A DNA stretch of 64,000 bases from CBDBEU01 sp965204565 (GCA_965204565.1 CBDBEU010000005.1:1860001-1924000), one strand, 5' to 3'; counted from the stretch's first letter, positions 40,419 to 50,180 are shown. Notes: generated by a model not told the origin, from the sequence alone. Program-made: numbers and translations.

Positions 40419-41801
40419 ATGACGACGACAAGCAATGAAAAGGGGCGGTCCGGCCGCGCCTTCATGATGGTTGCGGTACTGGCGATGTTCGCCGCAAGCG
40501 TATTGCCGACACAGGTGCTGGCACAGAAGCGCAGCGTCATACGCGACGCCGAAGTGGAAGCGCTGCTGCGCGACTATACCTTGCCGCTGTTCCGCGCTGC
40601 CGGCATTCCGGCAAATGCCGGCGAAGTGGTGATCGTCTCGAGCAGCAGGATCAACGCCTTCGTCTCCAGCGGCCAGCGCGTCTATGTCCATACCGGCCTG
40701 ATCACTGAAGCCGATACACCCAATGAGGTGATCGGCGTTCTGGCCCATGAGATCGGCCATATTGCCGGCGGACATCACGCAAGGTCGCGCGACGAGATCG
40801 CGCGCGCCTCGATAGGTTCGGTGGTCTCGATGATCGCCGGCGCGGCGGCGATTGCCGGCGGCGTAGCTGCGGGCAACGCCGATGTCAGCAAGGCGGCGGT
40901 CGGCCTGATGCGCGGCAGCCAAGGCGCATTCCAGAGAAATTTTCTCAGATATGCCCGCGAGCAGGAATCGGCGGCCGACCAGGCGGCAATACGCTTTCTC
41001 GATGCCACGGGACAATCCGCCAAGGGGATGCTGCGCCTGTTTGAACGCCTGTCGGATCAGATGCTGGTGTCGGTGCGCAATATCGACCCGTACGTCCAGA
41101 GCCATCCGCTACCACGCGAGCGCATCAATTTTCTCGCCCGCACGGTGAGCGAAGGACGCTACTACAATACGCCCGATACGCCCGCGATGCTGCTGCGCCA
41201 CCAATTGGCGCAAGCCAAGATCCTCGCCTATCTGGGACGTCCCAGCGTCGTGGCGCGCCGCTACGGTGAGGGAGATACCGGCCTGCCGGCGACCTATGCG
41301 CGCGCCATAACCTATTTCCGCAGCGGCGATATTGAACGGTCCATCGTCGAGCTCGACCGGCTGATCGCAACCATGCCGGGCTACCCCTATTTTCACGAAA
41401 TCAAGGGGCAGGCCCTGCTCGAAACCGGACGCGCAAGACAGGCGATCCCGATCCTGCAGCATGCCATCAAGCTGGCGCCTAACTCACCGCTGATCCGTAT
41501 TCTGCTTGCCCAGGCGATGATCTCGACCGGCGATGATGCCTATATCGAACCGGCGATCGCGCAATTGTTGCGTGCAATGCAACACGAACACCGTTCATCT
41601 GCGGGTTATCGTTTTCTTGCTATAGCCTATGGCAGGAAAGGCGACACCGGCCGGGCGGAACTGGCTTCGGCAAATGAATACACGGTGCGTGGCGATCTTT
41701 CCCAAGCGCGCGTCTTTGCCAAAAGGGCGAAGGAAAAATTGCCGCGCGGCAGCACTGAATGGCAGATTGCCGACGATATAGAAAACATCAAGCGCAAGTG
41801 A
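40419..41801 (+). CDS. M48 family metalloprotease with TPR region (BepA-like)
   Basis: 460 residues. A signal peptide (FMMVAVLAMFAASVLPTQVLA) is followed by an M48 domain with zinc site LAHEIGHIAGGHH and the third ligand in REQESAADQAA. The last 170 residues are helical TPR repeats (ARQAIPILQHAIKLAPNSPL). BepA/YfgC proteins watch over outer-membrane protein assembly in the periplasm. ATG 40419 is chosen for the signal peptide; an earlier ATG at 40383 would add 12 residues. Confidence 0.9.
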   Translation: MTTTSNEKGRSGRAFMMVAVLAMFAASVLPTQVLAQKRSVIRDAEVEALLRDYTLPLFRAAGIPANAGEVVIVSSSRINAFVSSGQRVYVHTGLITEADTPNEVIGVLAHEIGHIAGGHHARSRDEIARASIGSVVSMIAGAAAIAGGVAAGNADVSKAAVGLMRGSQGAFQRNFLRYAREQESAADQAAIRFLDATGQSAKGMLRLFERLSDQMLVSVRNIDPYVQSHPLPRERINFLARTVSEGRYYNTPDTPAMLLRHQLAQAKILAYLGRPSVVARRYGEGDTGLPATYARAITYFRSGDIERSIVELDRLIATMPGYPYFHEIKGQALLETGRARQAIPILQHAIKLAPNSPLIRILLAQAMISTGDDAYIEPAIAQLLRAMQHEHRSSAGYRFLAIAYGRKGDTGRAELASANEYTVRGDLSQARVFAKRAKEKLPRGSTEWQIADDIENIKRK

Positions 41802-41820
41802 ACTGCGGATTGCTGGAGGT

Positions 41821-42588
41821 ATGAAGATGAAACGAATTCAACTGGCCAGCATGTTAGCCGCGGCCCTAGCGCTTGGAATTGTTCTGTCGTGGAACACACA
41901 TACCGCTGCCCAGTCGAGCGGATTCGACGCCGGACAGGTCGGCGAAATCGAAACCATCGTACGCGATTATCTGCTCACCAACCCGGAAATCCTGCGTGAG
42001 GTGATGAGTGCGCTGAAAGAAAAGGAAACGGCCGAGCGCGCGGCCAAGACCGCCAGCGCGATCAAGAAATACAATGATGAGATCCTGAGCTCACCGGCCA
42101 ATATGGTGCTCGGCAATCCCGATGGCGACATCACGCTGGTCGAGTTCTTCGACTACAATTGCGGCTATTGCAAACGTGCCATGCCGGACCTTACCGCGCT
42201 GCTCGAGACGGACAAGAATCTGCGGGTGGTGCTCAAGGAGTTCCCGATCCTGACCGAAGGTTCGGTGGAATCGGCAAAGGCCTCGATCGCCGCCGCCAAT
42301 CAGGATCGCTATCTGGAATTTCATGCCGAGTTGCTCGGCTTCCACGGCACCAATGACAGCGCGAGCGCGATGCAGGTGGCCGAGGTTCTGGGGCTCGACC
42401 TTGAGCAGTTCGAAAGCGACATGGCCGCGCCGGAAACTCTAAAGATCCTCTCCGAGACCAAGACGCTGGCAACAAATATCGGCATTGAAGTCACACCCGC
42501 CTATATAATCGGCACCACACTGGTGCCCGGCGCCATCGGACTTGAAGGTTTGCGTCAGGTGATCGCGGAGACGCGCGCCACGAATTGA
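41821..42588 (+). CDS. DsbA-family thiol:disulfide oxidoreductase (Com1-like)
   Basis: 255 residues with an N-terminal signal (MLAAALALGIVLSWNTHTAAA-like), a helical region, then a DsbA thioredoxin fold with active site FFDYNCGYCKRAMPDL and cis-proline in IEVTPAYIIG. It would oxidise or isomerise disulfides in the periplasm. It follows the M48 protease by 19 bases and is likely in one operon with it and with aroQ-accB-accC. Confidence 0.9.
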   Translation: MKMKRIQLASMLAAALALGIVLSWNTHTAAQSSGFDAGQVGEIETIVRDYLLTNPEILREVMSALKEKETAERAAKTASAIKKYNDEILSSPANMVLGNPDGDITLVEFFDYNCGYCKRAMPDLTALLETDKNLRVVLKEFPILTEGSVESAKASIAAANQDRYLEFHAELLGFHGTNDSASAMQVAEVLGLDLEQFESDMAAPETLKILSETKTLATNIGIEVTPAYIIGTTLVPGAIGLEGLRQVIAETRATN

Positions 42589-42668
42589 CATGCAATGTTG
42601 GGGCAAAGTTATCCCCGGCGCTTGAGTGTCTTTCTCGCGCAAATGCAGCGTTGTAATGTGAGAATTCC

Positions 42669-43121
42669 ATGTCTAGCCAGCTTATTGCCGTCCTCAACGG
42701 ACCCAATCTCAACCTGCTCGGCGCGCGCGAGCGCGAGCACTATGGTGCGGTGACGCTTGAGGAGATCGAGCAGCGCTGCGCAGCCAGGGCCAAAAACCTC
42801 GGCTTTGAGACCGATTTCCGCCAGACCAACAGCGAATCGGAACTGGTGGGCTGGATTCAGGATTTTGGCGGGGCCGCCGGCATTGTGATCAATGCTGCTG
42901 CCTATACCCACACATCGATCGCCATCCATGATTCCATAAAGGCGATCAAGGCTCCTTGTATCGAGGTGCATCTGTCCAACATCGCCGCACGCGAACATTT
43001 CCGCCACAGGTCCTATGTGTCGCCAGTAGCGAGCGGCACCATTTTCGGTTTGGGCGCGGCAGGCTATGAGCTTGCCGTCGAAGCGATCGCCGGAATCGTC
43101 AATTCAGATAGCGAGCGCTAA
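42669..43121 (+). CDS. aroQ: 3-dehydroquinate dehydratase, type II
   Basis: 150 residues. N-terminal NGPNLNLLGARE with the catalytic tyrosine shortly after in EREHYG, INAAAYTHTSIAIHD, and EVHLSNIAAREHFRHRSYVS. It converts 3-dehydroquinate to 3-dehydroshikimate. The order aroQ-accB-accC is standard in alphaproteobacteria; the stop abuts the accB start. Confidence 0.95.
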   Translation: MSSQLIAVLNGPNLNLLGAREREHYGAVTLEEIEQRCAARAKNLGFETDFRQTNSESELVGWIQDFGGAAGIVINAAAYTHTSIAIHDSIKAIKAPCIEVHLSNIAAREHFRHRSYVSPVASGTIFGLGAAGYELAVEAIAGIVNSDSER

Positions 43122-43598
43122 ATGGCCAAGGAAAAACAAATAGATCAGGCACTGATCCGCGAGCTCGCCGAACTTCTGACCGAAACCGGCCTCAGCGAGA
43201 TTGAGGTCGAGCAGGAAGGCCTCAGGGTGCGGGTGCAGCACGCGCCGGTGCCCACCATCGCCGCCCCTGCGGCTGCAGCCCATAACGCGCTGGCGCGCCA
43301 GATCGAAACGGCACAACCGGAGACAGGCGAGAGTTCGCAGCCAGGTGCAGAGGCCCAGTCACCGCGCGATGCGGTCACCTCACCGATGGTCGGAACCTGC
43401 TACCGGTCGGCCGAGCCCGGTGCCGATCCATTTGTCGAGGTTGGCGACCGGGTTGGCGAAGGCGACACGCTTTTTGTTATCGAGGCGATGAAGACCTTCA
43501 ATCCGATCATCGCGCCAAGGGCCGGCGTGGTCAGCGCAATCTTGGTGGAAAACGGACAGCCGGTCGAATTCGGCGAGCCGCTGATCGTGATCGAATGA
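43122..43598 (+). CDS. accB: Biotin carboxyl carrier protein of acetyl-CoA carboxylase
   Basis: 158 residues. A helical N-terminal part and a proline/alanine linker lead to the biotinyl domain with [12 protein letters not shown], in which lysine 124 carries biotin. The usual EAMKMMN/EAMKTMN is EAMKTFN here, a mild variant. The carrier passes carboxybiotin from AccC to the carboxyltransferase in fatty acid synthesis. Confidence 0.95.
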   Translation: MAKEKQIDQALIRELAELLTETGLSEIEVEQEGLRVRVQHAPVPTIAAPAAAAHNALARQIETAQPETGESSQPGAEAQSPRDAVTSPMVGTCYRSAEPGADPFVEVGDRVGEGDTLFVIEAMKTFNPIIAPRAGVVSAILVENGQPVEFGEPLIVIE

Positions 43599-43608
43599 CC
43601 ATCCGACG

Positions 43609-44961
43609 ATGTTCGACAAGATCCTGATCGCCAACCGTGGCGAGATCGCACTGAGAATTCATCGGGCGTGCCGGGAGATAGGGATCGCCACAGTGGCGAT
43701 TCATTCAACCGCCGATACCAATGCCATGCATGTGCGGCTGGCCGATGAGAGCGTGTGCATCGGTCCGCCCTCGGCGGCGCAAAGCTATCTCAATATTCCC
43801 GCCATACTGGCGGCATGCGAACTCAGCGGCGCGGATGCGGTACATCCCGGTTATGGCTTCTTGTCGGAGAATGCGAGCTTTGCCGACATATTGTCCGAGC
43901 ACGGCATCAAGTTCATCGGACCGTCGGGCGATCACATCCGCCTGATGGGCGACAAGATCGCCGCCAAGGAAGCCGTCGCGCGGCTCGGCCTGCCGGTGGT
44001 GCCGGGATCCGATGGCCCGATCAACGATTATCAGACGGCGCGCAAGGTGGCGCGCGACATCGGCTTTCCGGTGCTGGTCAAGGCGGCAGCCGGCGGCGGC
44101 GGGCGCGGCATGAAGGTGGCGGCAAGCGAAGATGAACTGGAACAGGCACTGCAGACGGCGCGGGCCGAATCGAAGGCCGCCTGCGGTGACGATACGGTTT
44201 ATCTGGAAAAATACCTCGCCCGCCCGCGCCACATCGAAGTGCAGGTGTTCGGCGATGGTCGGGACCAGAGCATTCATCTGGGCGAGCGCGACTGCTCGGT
44301 GCAGCGCCGCCATCAGAAATTGTGGGAGGAGGCCCTCTCGCCGATCATCAACGAGGAACAGCGCGCGCAGATTGGCGAGCGCGCCTCTAAAGCGGTGGCC
44401 GAACTTCGCTATGAAGGCGCCGGCACGATCGAGTTCCTTTATGAAGACGGCGAGTTCTATTTCATAGAAATGAACACCCGCCTACAGGTGGAACATCCGG
44501 TGACCGAGATGGTGACCGGGCTCGATCTGGTGCGCGAGCAGATCAGGGTTGCCGATGGCGCCGATCTGTCGTGCAAACAGTCTGAAATCAGTTTTCACGG
44601 CCACGCCATCGAGTGCCGGATCAATGCCGAGAACCCGTCAACCTTCTCCCCATCGCCCGGGCGCATCAACGCGTTTCATCCGCCGGGCGGGCTGGGAGTG
44701 CGCATGGATTCAGCAGTTTATAACGGCTATGTCATTCCGGCCTATTATGACAGCCTGATCGGCAAGCTGATCGCCTATGGCACGACGCGCGAGGAATGCC
44801 TGATGCGGCTGAGGCGGGCGCTCAGCGAGTTCGTGATCGACGGTATCGAGACCACCATCCCGCTGTTCGTCGAGCTGGTGTCCAATCGTGACATGATCGA
44901 GGGCGACTATGACATTCACTGGCTGGAGCGTTATCTGGCTGAACCCTGGTCGGGGGTGTGA
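43609..44961 (+). CDS. accC: Biotin carboxylase
   Basis: 450 residues. Family blocks: KILIANRGEIALRIHRACRE at the start, ATP-grasp glycine-rich loop KAAAGGGGRGMKVA, ERDCSVQRRHQKLWEEALSP, and FIEMNTRLQVEHPVTEM. It carboxylates the biotin on AccB. Ten bases separate it from accB. Confidence 0.96.
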   Translation: MFDKILIANRGEIALRIHRACREIGIATVAIHSTADTNAMHVRLADESVCIGPPSAAQSYLNIPAILAACELSGADAVHPGYGFLSENASFADILSEHGIKFIGPSGDHIRLMGDKIAAKEAVARLGLPVVPGSDGPINDYQTARKVARDIGFPVLVKAAAGGGGRGMKVAASEDELEQALQTARAESKAACGDDTVYLEKYLARPRHIEVQVFGDGRDQSIHLGERDCSVQRRHQKLWEEALSPIINEEQRAQIGERASKAVAELRYEGAGTIEFLYEDGEFYFIEMNTRLQVEHPVTEMVTGLDLVREQIRVADGADLSCKQSEISFHGHAIECRINAENPSTFSPSPGRINAFHPPGGLGVRMDSAVYNGYVIPAYYDSLIGKLIAYGTTREECLMRLRRALSEFVIDGIETTIPLFVELVSNRDMIEGDYDIHWLERYLAEPWSGV

Positions 44962-45106
44962 CGACAGCCCCGGCCCCGCGCAGTTGCCCGCCTTTTCTGC
45001 CCGCGCCTTAAAATCGGCCGACGACGATGCGATGGACAGAGCGCCTTTTCCATTCCCAGACCCAAACCGGACCGGCGACGGCAGCCGGACCGGGCAGCGC
45101 TGAAAC

Positions 45107-45778
45107 ATGACCGGCATTTCCGAACAGTTGATCGAGATCACGCCCCAGGTACTGCTCAAGGCCTATGCCTGCGGCATTTTCCCGATGGCTGAAAACGCGG
45201 AGGACAACGCGCTTTACTGGATCGATCCGGACCGGCGCGGGGTGCTGCCGCTGGATGAGTTCAAGCTCTCGCGCTCGCTCAGGCGCGTGGTCCGCTCCGG
45301 CCGGTTCGAGGTTTGTGTCGATACCGCATTTGCCGATGTGATGACCGGATGTGCGGCACCCGCGCCGGGCCGCGAGTCAACCTGGATCAATGACCGGATT
45401 TTCAATCTCTACGGCGAATTGTTCAAACTCGGACACTGCCACAGTGTCGAGTGCTGGGCCGACGGCGCGTTGGTTGGCGGTCTTTACGGGGTCAGCCTCG
45501 GGGCGGCATTTTTCGGTGAGAGCATGTTTTCCCTAGTGCCGGATGCCAGCAAGGTGGCGCTGGCACATCTGGTGGCGCGGCTCAAGACTGGCGGCTTCAC
45601 GCTGCTCGATACCCAGTTCGTGACCGAGCATCTGAGCCGTTTCGGCACCATCGAGGTGACGCGCGAGGAGTATCAAAAACTGCTTGAGGCAGCGCTTGCC
45701 ACTCAGGGAGAGTTCGGCGCGATGGCATCGAACTTGCCGCCGGCGGCGCTTTTGCAAGTCTTGAGCCAGACATCATAG
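45107..45778 (+). CDS. aat: Leucyl/phenylalanyl-tRNA-protein transferase
   Basis: 223 residues with [41 protein letters not shown] split over two blocks, and [19 protein letters not shown]. It adds Leu or Phe to proteins starting with Arg or Lys for degradation by ClpAP. Its last 76 bases overlap the convergent DUF2155 gene. Confidence 0.93.
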   Translation: MTGISEQLIEITPQVLLKAYACGIFPMAENAEDNALYWIDPDRRGVLPLDEFKLSRSLRRVVRSGRFEVCVDTAFADVMTGCAAPAPGRESTWINDRIFNLYGELFKLGHCHSVECWADGALVGGLYGVSLGAAFFGESMFSLVPDASKVALAHLVARLKTGGFTLLDTQFVTEHLSRFGTIEVTREEYQKLLEAALATQGEFGAMASNLPPAALLQVLSQTS

Positions 45779-46125
45779 ACCGGATGCTCGAGCGCGTTGA
45801 GACCGGGACTTGAGGCGAACATCCAGCCGGTGAACAGGCGCCGCACATTGCCACTCAGCTCATGCTCGTCGATTTCGACAAAACTGGTGGTCTGGGGCGG
45901 TTCGGTCGGCGGGCGGGTGTAGCACGCGCGCGGGCGGATCTCGAGCGAGCCGAAGCGCACCGATCCATCGACATCGATCTCGATCGGCTCGATTTCAGCG
46001 GTGATCTTGTCTAGGCCGGAAAAAATCGCGGTTTGATTGGCGACCGGCTCGGCCAAGGCCGATGAAAGGCCCAGCGCCATGACAAGCGCAGTGATGATCA
46101 GTGCGATACTCGGCAAGGCTTTCAC
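45703..46125 (-). CDS. DUF2155 domain-containing periplasmic protein
   Basis: 140 residues, GTG start, with signal peptide ([20 protein letters not shown]). The DUF2155 part has [18 protein letters not shown] and [26 protein letters not shown]. The function is unknown, but it is found beside aat and the Mla genes in most Hyphomicrobiales. The 3' end overlaps aat by 76 bases. Confidence 0.88.
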   Translation of the reverse strand: MKALPSIALIITALVMALGLSSALAEPVANQTAIFSGLDKITAEIEPIEIDVDGSVRFGSLEIRPRACYTRPPTEPPQTTSFVEIDEHELSGNVRRLFTGWMFASSPGLNALEHPVYDVWLKTCKSAAGGKFDAIAPNSP

Positions 46126-46197
46126 TTATGAGGTCCTTGTGCAGATACGCGCATGCGGCACATTGACCGGCAATCGTGGCTGAATGTGGACAGTCAG

Positions 46198-46974
46198 TCA
46201 TAGCGGGCGACGGGCTTCAACTTTCAGGCGCACATAATCGGCGGTCCAGTTGCCCGCCTCATCGCGCAGCGCCGGCTCCAGCAGGGCCACGACATAGGCC
46301 ATGACATCGGCCCGCTGCTCACCGGAAAACTGGTCGAAAAAGGGATGCAGGAAGGTTTCCAGCCAGTTCTCCATGCCGGTCGGCAGCGGTGTTGGGCGTG
46401 GCACCAGGCCAGAGCGGACCATGTGCAGACCGGCGCCGGACAGCACCGCTGCATATTCGGCTTCGGTGGGGAAATACCACGGAAAGGACAGCGCCGCGGC
46501 ACCGCCAAATCGTTCATGCGCGGCCTGAAGGGCAGTGGCAATGGCGGCGCAATTGGTGTGGCCGCCGAACTCGGCGACAAACCGGCCGCCGGGCCTCAGG
46601 GCGCGGAAAACGCCGCTGCCGACCGCTTCGGCATGGTGCATCCAGTGCAGCGCGGCATTGGAGAACACAGCGTCGAATTGGGCATCGAATTGGAGGCGTT
46701 CGCCAGAGCCCTTGCGCGCATCCAGTCCGCGCGCACGCGCGCCGGCAACCATCGCGGCGCTGGTGTCAATTCCGACAACGCGCGCGCCGGCATCGGCTAT
46801 GCGCCGGGTCAAAACCCCGTCGCCACACCCAATATCGAGAATGTCCTCGCCCGCCTGTGGCACCAGCCAGGTGAATATGTCAGAGCCCAGTTCGGCGACG
46901 AAACCGACGTGGCGCTGATACCCTTCGGGAGACCAGTTGTGGGCCCCGCCGCCGTCCACTCGCCAATCCGCCAC
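46198..46974 (-). CDS. Class I SAM-dependent methyltransferase
   Basis: 258 residues from GTG 46974, which has AAGGA five bases upstream. Motif I is DILDIGCGDGVLTRRI, followed by GIDTSAAMVAGARARG and DAVFSNAALHWMHHAE. The pattern resembles trans-aconitate methyltransferase-like enzymes, but the substrate cannot be told. Starts 2 bases after the mlaD stop, so it is coupled to it. It takes the place usually held by an NDUFA12-like gene in this neighbourhood. Confidence 0.8.
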   Translation of the reverse strand: MADWRVDGGGAHNWSPEGYQRHVGFVAELGSDIFTWLVPQAGEDILDIGCGDGVLTRRIADAGARVVGIDTSAAMVAGARARGLDARKGSGERLQFDAQFDAVFSNAALHWMHHAEAVGSGVFRALRPGGRFVAEFGGHTNCAAIATALQAAHERFGGAAALSFPWYFPTEAEYAAVLSGAGLHMVRSGLVPRPTPLPTGMENWLETFLHPFFDQFSGEQRADVMAYVVALLEPALRDEAGNWTADYVRLKVEARRPL

Positions 46975-46975
46975 T

Positions 46976-47416
46976 CTATTCCTTGCCGCCAAATACCGCC
47001 TGACCGATCAGGCTCATCAGATTGACCGCACCTTGGGTGTATTCGATAGTATCGCCCGCGGCCAGCGTCTCTTCGGCGCCTCCGGGCTGCAGTGAAACAT
47101 AGCTGCCGCCAAGCAGGCCCTCGGTTGCAATCTGGGCGCTGGTGTCGTTCGGCAGCTTGACGTCCGGTGACACCGATAACGTGACGATGGCCTCGAATGT
47201 TTCGGTATCGAGGCGCTGGTTGACCACCGAGCCGACCTTGATGCCAGACAGGCGCACATCGGCGCCGGTGACAAGTCCGCTGGCGCTGGAAAATCTGGCG
47301 TCGACCTGATAGCCGCCCGATGCGGCGCCGACTTCGGCGATCTGATAGGCAAAGATGAAGAACACCACCGCAACCGCGATGACGATAGCGCCGGTTTCCG
47401 GGGATTGGCCTGCCAA
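46976..47416 (-). CDS. mlaD: MlaD-family lipid transport protein with IS-replaced start
   Basis: A membrane anchor (GAIVIAVAVVFFIFAYQIAE) then an MCE domain (YQVDARFSSASGLVTGADVRLSGIKVG split across blocks; SVVNQRLDTETFEAIVTLSV) and a C-terminal tail, about 146 residues. MlaD is the substrate-binding subunit of the MlaFED phospholipid transporter. The native start and upstream DNA are gone: IS transposase sequence runs to about 47400. Only TTG 47416, inside the IS, opens the frame, adding MAGQSP before the anchor. Expression would depend on the IS. Confidence 0.75.
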   Translation of the reverse strand: MAGQSPETGAIVIAVAVVFFIFAYQIAEVGAASGGYQVDARFSSASGLVTGADVRLSGIKVGSVVNQRLDTETFEAIVTLSVSPDVKLPNDTSAQIATEGLLGGSYVSLQPGGAEETLAAGDTIEYTQGAVNLMSLIGQAVFGGKE

Positions 47417-47419
47417 TCA

Positions 47420-47974
47420 GGCGGGATGCCCCCCGCTTCCATACCTCTATGCCCTTGACGATCTCCTTCCCGGCATCGGTCATGCGCTGGCGCGGGGCCG
47501 CCACGATGGTGGCATCGACGATCTGCCCGCCCATGGCGAGATATCCGGGCGGGATATCCGGCGTCCTTAAGATGCGCGTCGAACCGGGCGAAGAGTTTCT
47601 CCACCGCGCCGGTCCGCACCAGGGCTTCCCGGAACCGCCGGATGGTCGTCTCGTCCGGCGCCCGCGCGCCGTCATCGAGGCTGAGGAAATGGCCAAGGCT
47701 GCGCCGGTCCATGATTTGGAACGCCGCCTGCGCATCCGACAGACCGTAGAGTGCCTGGATCACCAGTACCTTGAACATGAGGACCGGGCCCATCGGCGGG
47801 CGCCCGTCTTGCCTGCCATCGGAACGATCAAGCGTCGCATCCAACTCTGGCCGGCAACTCTGGCCGGAAGAGCTCGAAGTCGATAACCCCTGCAAGCCGC
47901 TCCAGCGGATCTCCCGCCTTCGATAACGCCGCGTAGCGCTCATCCGGATCGAAGAACCCGCGCTGTGCAGCCAT
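47420..47974 (-). pseudogene. IS5-family transposase 5' fragment (different element)
   Basis: Begins MAAQRGFFDPDERYAALSKA at 47974 and, after a frame change near 47840, continues PPMGPVLMFKVLVIQALYGL, FQIMDRRSLGHFLSLDDG and LFARFDAHLKDAGYP. These are IS5-family (IS1031/IS903-like) transposase blocks, different from the MYDLLWFS-type element elsewhere in the window. It is cut off at about 47400 at the mlaD junction, so the catalytic C-terminus is missing. Confidence 0.8.
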
Positions 47975-48003
47975 CGTACCCTCCGTCGCTGATATCCCCA
48001 CGG

Positions 48004-48246
48004 AATCACGCCAACACGCTCTACATCGAGCCGGGCAGCCCATGGGAGAACGGCTATTGTGAGAGCTTTGATGGAAAGCTGAGGGATGAATGTCTGAACC
48101 GGGAAATCTTCACCACACTCACCCAGGCCCGCCGGGAACTCGAAGCCTGGCGGCACGACTACAATCACTTCCGGCCCCACTCGAGCCTCGGGAACAAAAC
48201 CCCGGCCGGGATCGGGGATGGATCAACCGGCAAACCGTGTTGGGGG
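48004..48246 (+). pseudogene. IS3-family OrfB C-terminal fragment
   Basis: The frame reads TLYIEPGSPWENGYCESFDG, KLRDECLNREIFTTLTQARR and WRHDYNHFRPHSSLGNKTPA, the conserved last part of the rve integrase domain of IS3-family transposases (IS407/IS511 type), including the catalytic glutamate in ENGYCESF. The upstream two thirds are absent; the fragment begins right after the IS5 transposase start region. Confidence 0.85.
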
Positions 48247-48265
48247 CATGGCCCCCGACACGGTT
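48233..48265. terminator. Strong hairpin downstream of the IS3 remnant
   Basis: AACCGTGTTGGGGGC (48233-48247) and GCCCCCGACACGGTT (48251-48265) form a 15-base-pair stem with one G-T position and a 3-base loop. No T run follows, so it may be a transposon-end structure instead of a classical terminator. Confidence 0.45.
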
Positions 48266-48344
48266 GTTGCCATCACGCCCAGCGTTGGGCATCAAAACGG
48301 GCACAGGCTCTACTTGTAGCTGGTAGAAACTTCGCGCTCAGATC

Positions 48345-50165
48345 ACATGCATTCGATGATATTTCGCTCCCTGTAGACGGCCCGATCGTAGTGATATCGG
48401 ATCCTGCGGTTCTTTCGCGGCGGTATGACGGGCCCGGTCCCGCGCTCTTCAGGCCGTCACGGCCCTTGCCGGCGACAGGTTCGGCGGATGGCGGCATGGT
48501 CTCGATGCAGCGCTGTGCGACCTTGCAATCATGCACGTTTCCGGGCGTCGGGAGCAGGACGCAATTGACAAAAACACGGGGCTGCCCTTGTGGTCGCGGA
48601 CGGCGTGGAGCCCGGTGTTGCGTCCGCCTTCGGTGCGGCCGATACCATGGGGGGGCATGGGGGCCAGGGCCCCCTTTTCCGCCGCCGGCGCAGCGATGAA
48701 CCTTGATGCGGGATGTCGATGAACAGCCGGTCAGGCGTATCCTCGGCGCCTGCCGAAGCGCTGAAGATACCTTCCCATATACCGCGCTCGTCCCGGAGTT
48801 AGTAAATTGTATCAAAGTGAGATTTCATTAATCTTTTATTGTAACACTTCATCTAACTCAGCACAGGGTTGGCCACAGACTGATTTATAATCATTGCAGA
48901 ACTCAGAAGAAACAACAAAAGGATTACCGAGATCAATTTCCGCTTTTCGGCTATAGGTGCGGTTATTTCCCATAGTCTGCAAACCTACCAAATAATTTTC
49001 ACCATTAATTGTCGCAATGTTGGGACTACCAGAAGCGCCACTTTCTGCGGGACAGTAACTTGTAACAAAACTCCCACTAATTTCTAATAGCTCACACGGC
49101 TCGTTAACTCTCAATGGGGATTGATTAAGGTCTGCAATGTCATTAGGAGTTTGCTGGCTTAATGTTTGTAAGTTAAAATCAGGAGTTCCACTTGAATCAG
49201 TATTAAATCTAGTTTGTGGCCTATAAAGATGAACATCTATTTCACCACTTCTTGAAGCATTCACTATTCTTTTATTTGAACCTCTTACTGGTCTTACAAA
49301 ATTATTTGGCCTAAGAGCTTTATCTACTTTTACAAAAACATAATCTGTAGAGGGCTCATTCCAGGCAGAAGGATTATTTATTCTAGGAGACACAAACTGA
49401 GAGTTACTTTGACTGGCGTCTGTCACATTCTTTGGATTTATAGGGTAAGCAGCAACTGTAACTGAGTTTCGAACAGGCTCTCTTAAGGAGCGATTTTCTT
49501 TTCTCGCTTTTCGTGGATCATCTAAAACTCCATGAGCTGTAGCTAAATAAACCCCAGGACAAACTTGAATTCCTTGAGAAAAGCTATTCAAAGTCCAAAA
49601 GGTAGCCATGGCAGCCCCAACTCCCTCTTTAGTAGAAACAGGGGACATTGAATTGTCCCGATCCTCATACCAACCGGCGTTATGAAGACAGCTTTCAGGG
49701 TTTAACATGCAGTTGATTTCATTCAGCTCAGAGGCTGAACCATTTGAAGATTTCATCCCACATTTTTCACAATTTTTTGTTCCATTATATCTTATTCCTC
49801 CAGCTATAGAATGCGAATCAATAGAGAAAAAACTCATTAACATTATTAACAATAGTGATAGTAAACCATGAGGTGATTTTAATAGTTTCATTTTTTTTAA
49901 TTCTCTCTTTATAGTTGACGAAGCGGTTGAAGAGCGTCTTCTTCGGCCCGGCGACCGCCACAGCGCAGCGCATGAACGGTCCCGCTCGGCACACGACGAT
50001 CATCAACACGCTTCCTGCCGCGCGCATCGGTCGGCAGAAGCGGCGCGATCCGGGCCCGCTGAGAATCGGAAAACCAGAAGAAATCATACATCTCGTTACC
50101 TCCTCATCGGAGGCAATGAACCATCCTCGGATCAAATCGGGAAGACGATTATCGAGGCCGGACCC
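48345..50165 (-). mobile_element. IS5-family element (copy B), right end lost and split by an AT-rich insert
   Basis: IS parts are 48345-48796 and 49919-50165 in reverse orientation, the same element as copies A and C. The left terminal repeat ends GGACCC at 50165, followed by TA. The right end is missing: the element begins at CATGCATTCGATGATATT near 48345. A 1.1-kb block (48797-49918) interrupts it where copy C has CCCGGCGGACGAAG; only about four bases were lost. A 25-base deletion between CGGCCCG repeats is also seen near 49953. The transposase is not functional. Confidence 0.8.
48836..49891 (-). CDS. Secreted trypsin-like serine protease in AT-rich insert
   Basis: 351 residues. A signal peptide (LLSLLLIMLMSFFSIDSHSIA) is followed by a cysteine-bearing N-terminal region (NCEKCGMKS) and a chymotrypsin-fold domain: catalytic His in GVYLATAHGVLDD, Asp in EPSTDYVFVKVD, Ser in CPAESGASGSPNIATING. 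C-terminal cysteines (EFCNDYKSVCGQPC) suggest disulfides. The gene is strikingly AT-rich (roughly a third GC by eye) in a GC-rich chromosome, and it fills the insert that splits IS5 copy B, so it is horizontally acquired. The target is unknown. Confidence 0.8.
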   Translation of the reverse strand: MKLLKSPHGLLSLLLIMLMSFFSIDSHSIAGGIRYNGTKNCEKCGMKSSNGSASELNEINCMLNPESCLHNAGWYEDRDNSMSPVSTKEGVGAAMATFWTLNSFSQGIQVCPGVYLATAHGVLDDPRKARKENRSLREPVRNSVTVAAYPINPKNVTDASQSNSQFVSPRINNPSAWNEPSTDYVFVKVDKALRPNNFVRPVRGSNKRIVNASRSGEIDVHLYRPQTRFNTDSSGTPDFNLQTLSQQTPNDIADLNQSPLRVNEPCELLEISGSFVTSYCPAESGASGSPNIATINGENYLVGLQTMGNNRTYSRKAEIDLGNPFVVSSEFCNDYKSVCGQPCAELDEVLQ

Positions 50166-50180
50166 TAGTCATGACCGCCC

